From Symsagittifera roscoffensis (Eukaryota; Xenacoelomorpha; Acoela; Convolutidae), in contig NC_087069.1 of assembly GCF_963678635.1 (NCBI RefSeq), positions 18,018,660 through 18,078,659 on the forward strand: a stretch of 60,000 nt of DNA, given 5' to 3'. Both the position numbers and the translations under genes were made by a program. This document shows positions 1 to 8,958 of the stretch, piece after piece (position 1 is the stretch's first letter; every line of letters begins with the position of its first letter). The notes below the pieces were generated by a model. That model was not told the DNA's origin. It did no database searches and saw nothing but the letters and a program-made list of their open reading frames with translations.

Positions 1-880
1 GCATCAACAATGACCATTAAATACGAGTTTCCTTCTGAGGATGGTGAAATTGGTCCTATTGGTTCAAATGAAATTCTGTGATTGAAATATAGACTCTGTC
101 CTTTAAAATCTTGTTTTTCTGTAATTTGTTTTTGATTTGGGTAGGGTTTATTTAATTGACATATTAAACAATCGTTATATAATACTTTAATCCAAATTGG
201 TGCATTGGGAAAAAAAAATTTTGAATAAAGTTAGAGTATGTCTTTTCTGCTCCTGAATGTCCTTTAGTGTGTAGGGTATGTGAAGTATTGAGTGCTTTTA
301 ACATCATACTTAAAGGTAGGCAAGGTACTTTAAAATCAGGTGTTTGATATTCTAAAATATCTGTGTTTTCATTTAGCGTGGTATTATTGAATTTTCTGAA
401 GTATCTAAGGAGTGTTTTGTTTCCTAAGATTGTGGTATCAGCTTTGGTTGGCTTAGTTTTATATTTGTGCCTTGATTTTAGTTGTCTGATGACGGGATCA
501 AGGTTTTGATATTTCTGTTATAGTTCTTATGTGATTTTTTCTGTTGTTGGTAGAAAAATGTTTTCTACTTCTATTTTAAATAACGGTGTTGTGTCAAGTG
601 GGTCATGTAGAATAAAAACTTGATTCATCGTGTATTTTGAAACATTTGTTAATGGTCCGGATAAATTTATTGTTTCTGTTAGGTTTTCTTTTTATATTTA
701 AGGGAATGGGTCTTTTTTAGGTGCTTGTTGTTTAATTCGCTTTTGTTGAGCATTGGTTTTGCTCCAATGTGAATATGGGATCGGCTTAAATGTAGATGTG
801 CCTGATAGATCAAATTCATAGTGGTTGTTTTGACAATCTAATAGAGTGGGAAATGTTTTAGATTGTTTATTTGTGATTGT
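1..880 (-). pseudogene. Integrase remnant: HHCC zinc domain and start of catalytic core
   Basis: Minus-strand translation contains an HHCC zinc-binding arrangement at about 290-150, with residues LHTKGHSGAEKTY followed by NDCLICQLNKP. This is the N-terminal domain of gypsy-type integrases. Near 60-1 the residues EGNSYLMVIVDA match the start of the rve core, where the D is the first catalytic acidic residue. The rest of the core lies beyond the window edge. Several stops and frame changes separate it from RNase H, for example in the tether between about 520 and 880. In an intact element integrase inserts the cDNA into the host genome. This copy cannot encode an unbroken protein. Confidence 0.82.
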
Positions 881-881
881 T

Positions 882-1265
882 CTATGTCTGTCTTACTGCA
901 TATATACATTCTAATCGTGGTGAAGTTTCATCTTTAGCGAGATAGAATTTTATGTTTTGTGGTATTTCAACTGTTGTTTTTCCTGTTAGTAGATTAGGTG
1001 GTGTATTTCTACTAAGAGTGTCAGGTAGTGCAAGGTTTTTTCCTGCTGCCCATACTATATGTATGTTTGGAAATTTCATTAAGGTTAATTGAAATCTAGA
1101 AACTCTATGGTTTGGATTTGATTTTTGTGTGAAAAGAAATATGATAGGTTTATGATCTGTAAATAAAACTGTTGGATGTTTTGATCTAAGTATCAAAAAT
1201 TCATATTCTAAATGTTGGCTTAAAATATGGTGTTTTTGTGAAGTAATCTGTATTTCTTGTTTCAT
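882..1265 (-). pseudogene. RNase H, C-terminal half only, with tether
   Basis: An open stretch of 127 codons contains HPTVLFTDHKP, a run with HRVSRF, and AAGKNLALPDTLSR. These match the end of gypsy RNase H (TDHKP; GK.N..ADALSR), where the enzyme removes the RNA strand during cDNA synthesis. The first catalytic residues and all of RT are missing. The first ~18 codons are an out-of-frame reading of the region that precedes RT in the right copy, joined near 1,212, so the apparent start codon is an artefact of the deletion junction. The tail after LSR is the RNase H to integrase tether. Confidence 0.85.
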
Positions 1266-2100
1266 TACTTCTTATACTTTTTATTGATAATTCTTCATCG
1301 AGAATTGTTGGTTGACATATATCTAACAGTTGTAAAACATTATTTACTCTGTATGCTACTTCTTTGTGGGAGAAGTCGTTGAACTGGTTTTAAAATATCC
1401 TAGGAGTCCTAATGGTAGCGTTGTTTTATATGGTGAATGGTTGTTTACATGTAGAGAAATGATATCGGAGTTTGAATTTTTCATGTATTTTATGGATGAA
1501 ATTGTTACTCTAAAAAATTTGTGAATTGGTCAAAATTCAACGTCAGACATATAGAGATGTTGTCTGTTTTGATCTTTGTCCTATTGATGAACTTGTTAGA
1601 TCGGGAATTCGTAAATGTATCCTGAGAGTGGTTTAAGATGTTTTCTTTCTTTATTATAGATGGGGTAAAATTTTGAAAAAAGTGGTGCTTGTTTGTTCAT
1701 TCTTTTGAAGAATGTTAAAGCGGTGTTTTGCAATCTTGTATATGTTTGTTTTTTATATTAATTTTGCTGTCTAAAATTACAGTAGTTGGTATGTATTTTG
1801 TGATGAATGGGATTCCAATAATATTGTGTTTTATAGCTGTGATATGGAATATTTGTTTAAATGGTTTATTTAGGAGTTTGTTTTGTTCCATTGTTCTAGA
1901 GGGAACAAGGAAAAGTTGAATTTTTTTTGTAAATTGTTAAGGTTGAGCCTTGTACTGTTGATAGTCTACTGGCTGTTTTTACAGGTGTTAATTTCGGGTG
2001 TAGAATTTTGATTTCATTCCAAGTTGGAATATTAATGATATTCGATTCTGCTCTAGAGTCTATTAAAAAACCTATTTCAAGGTCTGGTGGTTAAAATTCT
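1213..2100 (-). pseudogene. Aspartic protease remnant and protease-to-RT linker
   Basis: Near 2,060-2,049 the minus strand reads GFLIDSRAESNIIN. Retroelement aspartic proteases have D[ST]GA here, so the glycine after the active-site D-S is replaced by arginine (AGA). The segment to about 1,213 aligns with 58,150-58,740 of the right copy, sharing for example PYFKPTF and LQLLDIC, and is interrupted by stops and frameshifts. The protease would process Gag-Pol. With DSRA and a broken frame this copy is inactive. The region ends abruptly where RT should begin. Confidence 0.75.
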
Positions 2101-2479
2101 TTCCATTTTGGACTTTCTAAAAGAAAAGGGATTGTCCAAGTTTTTGCTTTCGGTGGTTCTTTTGGTATATTCTGATAAATATGATTTGTATTGAAACATG
2201 GTACTTGTTCTTTTTCAGGTTCGTATAATGTTGTTACTTCAATTAACATTTGCTCGATTGGTATGTTATTACTTCCAGGTCTAGAGTGATAATTTAGAAG
2301 AAGTTGTAATTGGTTTTCATAGACATGTGAATGAAAAGGTTGTTCGTACCTAACGGTTTCATAGTCATTTTCAACATCTATAATGTTGACTAAAATTGTG
2401 TTTCCTGTATCGCTTTCACTGTCTGTAGATTCGCAATTATTGTGATTTAATGTAATTCGGTAATTTCTGTGTTTTAAAT

Positions 2480-3300
2480 ACCAGGGAGGTCTGAATTTGT
2501 TTCTTCTGTTGTTTGTACTTGATTTATTTGTCTTTGATGTTTTGGTGTATCGCTTCTATATTTGTTTTGAGAATCTGGGTAACGTGTATTATTTCTATGA
2601 GGTGATTGAGAATAATTTCTCTGTCTATGGTTATAGTTTGAATTCCTATATTGTGAATTATCTCGTGGTCTACTTTGATAGTTATTGTAATTAGATCGTT
2701 GGTGTTGTGATCTGTTGTTTGAATAACCTCGCGCTCGATTATTATATCGCTGATTTCGATTATTTGAATAGCTTCTGTTTCTATTGTTGGAATAATTTCT
2801 ATGTCCATTGTATGATGAATTTCTTGATCTATCGTTTGAATAGTGCCTATTCCTTGAGTGGGAATGGGAACTGGTAACAAACGAATAATTTGGTCTGTTT
2901 GAGTTTGATCGTGAATAATTATTTCTATATTGGGTATTTCGACTATTTGATCGACTATATCTGTTTTGTGAGAAATTTTTTGGTCTGGTGATCTACCTCT
3001 GTTGTTAGAGTTATAAGATGATTGATTTCTTGAATAATTTGAGCTGTTTGGAAGTGGTTTTCCAGGGCTAAAATTACTGTGAATGTTTTTATTTGGTAAA
3101 TTTTGATATTTTTTCATGTATTGATAAAATGATTTGTTTAGTTCTTTGTACTTTTGTGGTTTATTCTAGTTGTCTGGTTGTTTTTGTCTGCATTCAGCAA
3201 TGCTGTGTCCGTATCGTCGGCAATAGTTAAACCATTTTTTGAATTATGGTTTACCTTTAAAATTTGGATTTTTCTCGTTTATATTCAAAATTCAGTGATT
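2480..3300 (-). pseudogene. Nucleocapsid region: degenerate zinc knuckle and Arg/Ser/Asn/Tyr-rich tail
   Basis: At about 3,233-3,187 the minus strand encodes WFNYCRRYGHSIAECRQ. This is a CCHC knuckle (C-x2-C-x4-H-x4-C) whose first Cys is Phe, explained by a single TGT to TTT change. Downstream, one frame is rich in Ser, Arg, Asn and Tyr with repeated RNYS and YSNN motifs, as expected for a nucleic-acid-binding tail. The long open stretch at 2,524-3,117 begins in that frame but, after a shift near 2,990, reads an Ile/Thr/Glu-rich alternative frame, so most of its 197 residues are not the ancestral protein. The corresponding segment is deleted from the right copy. Confidence 0.7.
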
Positions 3301-3365
3301 TTTTCGGATTAATCTGTATCTGAATTGTGTAATTTATTTATCTGTGTTGTAGTGGTTTGAATATA

Positions 3366-4815
3366 TTAACATATTTTAGTTTGAGATTTTCCGTTTCTTC
3401 TAGTTTCAATGGTGATTTCTGCTTGTTCTAGTTTATCTACTAGTTTTCTAAAATCTAAATCTGGTTCTCGAATTGAGGAAGGATGCGATGCTCTCTTTTT
3501 GATTGCTATTTTTTGTAATTGAGGTGTTAGAGTCATAATTAGAATCTCTGTCATTTTTGTGTTTTTATAGTTATGAGCGTTTAGTGAATACGATTTTCGG
3601 ACTAGTGTTTTGATCCTTACTGCTAGTTGTTTGATCGTTTCGTTTGGTAGTCTACGAATTTCATTGCATAAAACTCTTTGATGTTGTTTGTTTCTTTCAG
3701 AATCAAAAATTTTCGAAATTCTTGTGTGAATCTTTTCCTGTCTGATTTTATAACTATAGGTAAAACTGAAAACCAATTTTGAGCTGCGCAATCAAGTATT
3801 CTTTGTATTAAAGCTGTGCGTCTATGTTTCCAATTTTGGTGAAGTGGTGTATTTATTGGTTCAGGTCCTATATTTAAGACTAAATTTGCTGTGACTGCAC
3901 TCAAATAATCTTCTACAGAATACTCAGGGTCCGTACCGGTGAATACCATCAATGGCTTGTTTGATGTTATTGATGATTCACCCATTAGGTATGGATTCCT
4001 GGTCATTTGAAGTGATTCTGTGGCATTTGGCATTTGTGAAAAGTTTCTAAGTTGGCTTTTTGTGATTTCATGTTGTTGTAAGTAATAAAGTAGTTGGATT
4101 TCATTTTGCATTTGCGTTGGTTGATAATAATCTGAATTAACTTGGTTTTGTGAAGAAAAATTATTATTTTGAGATTCGTGATTTGGTCTAGGTTGTCGCA
4201 TACGTTGTTCTCGTGTATATGGTTCAAAAACATCTGGTTGTTCTACGTGATAAAAGTGGAGTCTTTGGTTTTGGAAAAATTTGTTGATGGTTTTGGTCAT
4301 AAAAATCTTCATCATCTGATGAAAGATAATTAGGTGTATAATAAAGTAATTAATGTTTATTTTGGTTTTGCTGTTTACTGTTTTTATTTTGTTGGAAAAA
4401 TGGGTAATTTTCACTTGGGTGTTGTAAAATTTGTGGGTTATTATTAAAATTTATTGAGTTTGATGTTGGTTGTTGGTATTTTTTTCGTTGTAAACATAAT
4501 TGATTTTGATGTTTTATTTATTTTTTACGTATTCTGTGAATACTTTTGAAAATTCTATATCTACGCCGTCTGTTTGAAGTAGATACCTACCATGCAATTT
4601 GCTTGGTGAATGGATTTCTATGGTAAAGATTCCATACAGTTGTGTAGGATTACATATTCTTTTTAGATAGTGATCGATAATTTGTCTTTTGGTTTTTATT
4701 TCTAGAAATTCAGCTGTGCTTGGACTAATTCCTTTTTCGAATAAATTTGCGATTAAATTTTGACAAAATTGTGTTTCTCCTCAGTCATCAGTGAGTGAAT
4801 TTGATTTAAAATGGG
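3366..4815 (-). pseudogene. Gag (capsid) pseudogene
   Basis: This matches the right-copy gag closely. The capsid-like block near 3,980-3,640 contains KPLMVFTGTDPEYSVEDYL, AAQNWFSVLP and KRFTQEF, resembling the retrotransposon gag family (A..WF..LP, F...F). The next block (NEIRRLPNETIKQLAVRI and LVDKLEQAEI) lies in a second frame at 3,791-3,366, so a frameshift falls between about 3,790 and 3,620. The N-terminal part (4,815-4,400) aligns with the right copy (FCQNL, KRQIIDHYL, EFSKVF) but has stops, including a TAA about 16 codons after the ATG that overlaps the upstream ORF. Gag would form the particle. This copy is broken in at least three places. Confidence 0.85.
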
Positions 4816-4827
4816 AGGATGGAGTTT

Positions 4828-5318
4828 TCATCTTTGCATTCTTCGTTTTGGCTCATTTTTGTGTTTTATGACTGTCAATTTGTAGATTTCAATGTGTTTT
4901 ATTGGTTGATTCCAATTATATAGACCTACTGGTTTGTTTTTGTTTGTCTTTTTTATTCTTCGGTTTCCTTGTATTGATGATTGTGATGTGGTTTCTGAGT
5001 CAGAAAAATATAGTGTATCAATAACTTGATAATTTTTATTTACGGATTCTCTCAATTTGTAAAGTTCTTCCAAATTACTTGTTTCTGATTCGGAGACTGC
5101 GTTTCGTCGTTTTGAAAATCTTTTTCGTGTGATCTGCTTTGCTTGCTTAAAGTTTTTTCTTGTTGTTGTTTGTCGTTTTGTTCTGATATATCCTACTGAA
5201 TGTGTATTTGGAGTGATTACGAGGTCTTACTTTTCGTTGTTTATTTCACAATTGCGTAGTATGATTGTTTGTTTATTTCCTAAATTGTCTAGTGACTTAA
5301 GGTTTAGGATGACGGCTG
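4828..5318 (-). pseudogene. Small basic ORF upstream of gag (left copy)
   Basis: The 3' part is an open 81-codon stretch starting MEELYKLRESVNKN, containing YFSDSETTSQSS and LYNWNQPIKHIE, and ending in a basic tail. The upstream continuation (NLGNKQTI, VGYIRTKRQT, ITRKRFSKRRNAVS) aligns residue by residue with 55,262-55,721 of the right copy. Here the initiator ATG position reads AAG and an internal TAA replaces a Tyr codon. Its last codons overlap an ATG of the gag frame, as in the other copy. I recognise no known family. Shared frame, basic composition and conserved position suggest a family-specific protein. Confidence 0.6.
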
Positions 5319-5457
5319 CAATATTTTGATTAGTTATTTTATATGTCTTAAACTGTTAGTTCTTACAATTTGTTCGGGTTAGCCTAAGTTGAGTCATGTA
5401 TTTCAGGGTTGGAGAGAAAAGTATATATCGATTTCTGAGAATGATTGTTACTTTCTC

Positions 5458-5535
5458 GTGACTAGTCTAAGTTACTTAATCCCGTGACTAGTCTAAGTTA
5501 CTTAATCCCGTGGCTAGTCCTAACTTACTTAATCT
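5458..5535. repeat. 26-bp tandem triplication in the leader
   Basis: The unit GTGACTAGTC followed by TAAGTTACTTAATCCC occurs twice exactly (5,458-5,483 and 5,484-5,509) and a third time with changes. The corresponding site of the right copy, near 55,070-55,110, has a single version, so the expansion is specific to this copy. Confidence 0.85.
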
Positions 5536-6289
5536 TATTTGGGGGTAGTGATTGTGTTCAAGGGCTAGAAAATGGTAAATCGATCCACAAGGTTCAGGTA
5601 TAATTAGAACACAAGTAGTTGGTTAGGTACTATTTTAAACTTACTAAGTTTAAGTATTATCCCGGTTCAGGCAAGAGGAGTGGTCAAGTGGAGGATGAAT
5701 AACCGAAGTTCTTCACTGTTTATCCTAATGATAAGGGTTAGTGTGATTGAAAAAATTCTATTAGCCCTGGGTCTTGAGAAAAGGTTGGATGTGAATCGAC
5801 GTTTGAGGTCGTTAGACACTTTATTAACCGTGTGGGGAGAACAAAATTGTTCTATTTGATCCAAGGATAAGCCTTGATGATCAGGATAAAAAATTTATGA
5901 AATTAGATTTACTTAGGTAAAAATGAATAAGAGATCCAGGAAAGCCTTGATAATTTGTTAAGTTTAAAATATGATAGGCCTTTATAATTTAAGTTTAAGG
6001 TTAATTTTATAATTTTTAGTGTAATAGTTTTTGATGATGTTAGTGGGTTTATGATTCGCTGATATATTTTAGGTGATGAAGCTGGGATTAAGAGATTATT
6101 TTTATATTACTAACAATTTTGTGTGTTTACTAACTAGTTTTTATAATTTCATTTTCACAAAATATTTTTCCAGATACTTTTTTAAATTTACTGCAGGTTT
6201 GAAGGGAACAACTAGAGGTGTTTTTATCAGTCGTTATTGTAAAATAATAAACTTAGCGCCTATAGTTGTCGTTGAAGATTTTTCTTCAA

Positions 6290-6800
6290 AGATTCTATGT
6301 TTGCAAAAGAAAATCCAATTTCATTCCTAATAAAATTTTAAATATAAAAGTTTGTGGTGGCTTTTGCCGTACGACCATCAAATCTATGGGTAAGTTGCTT
6401 TGTAGTCGTATATCGTCTCTTTTCTTGGGTCTTTTTCCAATACCGGGTATTGTTCCAAATAATGGCTCTGATCTGTTGAGTCGTAGAGTCACTTCAATTA
6501 AATTCTTGTCGTATAACGTTTTTGAGAATGTTTTTTTACTTTTTTTTTGTCTAAGTCTAACCTATTTGGTTACTTCTAAGCTAATTTGTTTTTTAAGGTC
6601 TTGTTTGACACTTTTGGTCGCACCAGATGAGTAATGTTCTAAGGTCAACTCATAGAGTATTTTCAGATAAGGTACACCGTCTGTTTCGGCCGGATAGATT
6701 CGTGCAACTTCGTAGTCTAAAACCGATCTTAATCTTACTCTTATATCTCTTAGTCTCAATAGATCTAGAGTATACTTGTTTAGTTACGAGTCGGTCTCTT
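6290..6800 (-). pseudogene. Coding-like block in the LTR/leader (left copy)
   Basis: Minus-strand frames give MRLRDIRVRLRSVLDYEVAR, IYPAE.DGVPY, LYELT, SSGAT, LYDKNLIEVTLRLNRSEPLF and GTIPGIGK. The same residues recur, with mostly third-position or conservative differences, at 53,880-54,250 of the right copy. One stop and an indel break it near 6,562. I recognise no domain. It could be an accessory reading frame in the LTR or 5' region, or the tail of an unidentified ORF. The case rests only on protein-level similarity between two diverged copies. Confidence 0.4.
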
Positions 6801-6990
6801 GGAGAAAGTAACTAAAGTTGTTAGTCAAATGCAAAATGCTCTGGTGCTGAAATTACAAGTAATGTCAGCACTTACAAATAAGTGGGCTGTTAGTTTTATG
6901 GAGCGTGATTGGTTAGTCTTTAATATTTTTTGGGGATAAATTATCTAATTTATAGCCAATAATAATATATAGTTTGGATCTGGTTTCAAA

Positions 6991-7335
6991 AGGATTTGAC
7001 TGACATTCGGAAGACGCTTACAAACATAACTGCAATAGTATACTGGGCGACAATAAAACACATCAACAACAGTTTCGCTGAAAATTTTCCTCGAAATAAA
7101 ACAGTTGAAAAAAAAACGTGATTTCTTCAAAACTAGCTCTTTTAAAGCTAAAGCGATCATGATTCAGAAACTGTTCTACCACTAACCTTCACTAAGTTCG
7201 ATTTTTAATGAAAGCTTGAAAGCAACTTAAGTCTGAAATTAATCAGCAAAACCCAGTTTTATCCAAGAGAAAATGTTTGTTTACGACTTAACCTTCTGCT
7301 TTTTTTATTCACCATATAAACGCAATGATGTTTCA
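6991..7335. other. No feature recognised between left gypsy copy and foldback repeat
   Basis: Non-coding in appearance. I see no long frame with family resemblance, no repeat and no RNA gene. Similarity to the right gypsy copy ends at its left edge. Confidence 0.5.
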
Positions 7336-8347
7336 GAACTGAAAAACCGCTCAAACCGCTCAAATCTTGCTTAAAAAACCGCTCAAAAACCGCTCAAATC
7401 TTGCTTGAAAAACCGTTCAAAAATCACCGCAAGAATTGAGCGGTTTTTGAGCTGTTTTTTAAGCAAGATTTGAGCGGCTTGAGCGGTTTTTCCAAAAAAA
7501 ACCGCCCAAACCGCTCAAATCTTGCTGGAAATCTTGAGCGGTTTTTGAGCGGGATCTCGTCCCGGGTGAGAATGAATCAAAGTAATCAAGTTATGCGGCA
7601 AACTGACTCCGCCACCTGAAGAAAGAGTATTGTAGATAATCTATGTCCAGAATATTGACCAGCTCGAGTGTCTCATTAACCCTGAAAACCAATGAAATTC
7701 CGCTCTACAGAAAAACAACCATTCTATAGAAAATCCAATGAGTAAGACAAAAGCATTGATTTTTGTGTTATAAGCAAGTACACATACAAGAACAAGCTAA
7801 CGGGTTTATAAGATTCAAACCATCTCTGCGAAAAGAAAAGAAAAAGGGATTTGAATGATCTGAATATGGAGAAGGCAGCAATTTGGAAATGTTAGCTATG
7901 AGAAAACAAAAATAAGAGAGAATACAAAAATACAGTTCACAATAGAGACACCAAACACATCTGGGAACCTGACTTTTATGTATTTACAACATATTATTGG
8001 CACAAACAGGAAAGTACATGTGAATGGTTTCAGAAACTTACGGATGCAGGTTCTATACTAAACTTCAAAGCTGAACCCCCTCCCGGGTCGAGATCCCGCT
8101 CAAAAACCGCTCAAGATTTGAGCGGTTTGAGCGGTTTTCCAGGGAGATTTGAGCGGTTTGAGCGGTTTGAGCGGTTTGGGTGGTTTGGTCGGTTTTTTTT
8201 TGGAAAAACCGCTCAAACCGCTCAAATCTTGCTTAAAAAACCGCTCAAAAACCGCTCATTGCTTGCGGTGATTTTTGAACGGTTTTTCAAGCAAGATTTC
8301 AGCGGTTTTTGAGCGGTTTTTGAGCGGTCTTCCCGGGTCGAGGTCCC
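7336..8347. mobile_element. Foldback-like element built on GAGCGGTTTT repeats
   Basis: Two arms, about 7,336-7,567 and 8,083-8,347, are inverted copies of each other. Both contain blocks such as CCGCTCAAATCTTGCTT and TCACCGCAAG, and the inner edges carry GATCTCG.CCCGGG and CCCGGGTCGAGATC in mirror orientation. Each arm is itself internally palindromic: CCGCTCAAA units run into their reverse complement TTTGAGCGG. The roughly 515 bp between the arms is unrelated sequence without an ORF. Foldback transposons have long, internally repetitive inverted arms around a short core, which fits. No transposase is visible, and a double inversion of a satellite is the alternative. Confidence 0.6.
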
Positions 8348-8352
8348 AGACT

Positions 8353-8470
8353 CATGTCCATACTTTCGCGACAAAACTTTGGCATGTCCAGACTTTCCAG
8401 ACCAAAATTAGGCATGTCCAGGCTTTGGCGACCAAAACATGGCATTTCCAGACTTTTGCGACCATGATGA
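8353..8470. repeat. 30-bp tandem repeat, four units
   Basis: Four consecutive 30-bp units begin CATGTCCA or CATTTCCA and contain GACTTT..CGACCAAAA. They start at 8,353, 8,383, 8,413 and 8,443. The unit is an exact number of codons, so frames across it look open on both strands without indicating a gene. Confidence 0.85.
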
Positions 8471-8734
8471 TCCGTTGCGACTACCGCACCGAGGGCGGAG
8501 GGCCAAAACAGCGAGCGCACAACTTCCATCACCGTTACCCACGCAACGCTAAAACAAACCTCCGAGCTCGTGTATCAACAACAAGTACTCGGACTATCAA
8601 GATATCTCGCAAGCGTTCATTCCCAAAAACGTGAACCAGAGTTTCGAGAATCACACAAGGGAACATCGTAATTTATATTGGCTTCGCTGCGCGACACTAG
8701 TTTCGACTTTTTATTAATCCCTCTGTGGTCGACT

Positions 8735-8958
8735 TTTTATTATTAAATCTTGCGCGGTTTTTGAGCGTTTTTTTTTTAGATAAACCGCTCAAAACCGTTC
8801 AAATCTTGCGCGGTTTTTGAGCGGTTTTTTTAGATAAACCGTTCAAAAACCGCTCAAACCGCTCATTTTGAAGCAAGATTGTGAGCGTAATTGTCTAAAA
8901 AAACCGCTCAAACCGCTCAAATCTTGCTTCAAATTAGGTGAAAAATCTCGACTCGGGC
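8735..8958. repeat. Further GAGCGGTTTT inverted repeats
   Basis: TTGCGCGGTTTTTGAGC units are followed by their reverse complements (AACCGCTCAAACCGCTC), ending with TCTCGACTCGGG. This mirrors the CCCGGGTCGAGGTCCC at 8,333-8,348. The segment 8,333-8,958 may therefore be a second element of the family, or the outer arm of a compound one. Confidence 0.5.

Larger units (their letters stand above)
1..6990 (-). mobile_element. Ty3/gypsy-like LTR retrotransposon, left copy, internally deleted and decayed
   Basis: Read on the minus strand from about 6,990 down to 1, the order is LTR/leader, small basic ORF, gag, CCHC knuckle, aspartic protease, RNase H C-terminal half, and integrase zinc domain with the start of the core. 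This is the Ty3/gypsy order, with integrase after RNase H. The same family lies at 53,617-60,000 on the plus strand, and alignment by eye places the outer limit near 6,990. Stops and frameshifts interrupt every domain. The RT core and the first half of RNase H are absent: sequence that lies before RT in the right copy joins directly to late RNase H near 1,212. The 3' end and 3' LTR lie outside the window, so the exact LTR length and target duplication cannot be read. Confidence 0.93.
5340..6990 (-). repeat. 5' LTR plus untranslated leader of the left gypsy copy
   Basis: The minus strand of this block aligns along its length with 53,617-55,260. Shared landmarks are a near-palindrome at 6,844-6,871 (arms GTGCTGAAATTAC with one mismatch), a coding-like block at 6,800-6,290, the words CCCAGCTTCATCACC near 6,085, and an imperfect inverted motif around ATCAAGGCTTATCCTTGGAT near 5,870. 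The boundary between LTR and leader, and the primer-binding site, cannot be fixed because neither 3' LTR is in the window. Confidence 0.7.

Noticed and set aside
1728-2694. Plus-strand hydrophobic frames at 1,728-1,919 and 2,497-2,694
   Set aside because: Antisense to gypsy protease and nucleocapsid; Leu/Phe-rich because they read the complement of A-rich coding sequence.
8118-8634. Phe/Arg-rich frames across the foldback and 30-bp repeats
   Set aside because: The frame follows repeated GAGCGGTTT and 30-bp units, and the opposite strand is also open.
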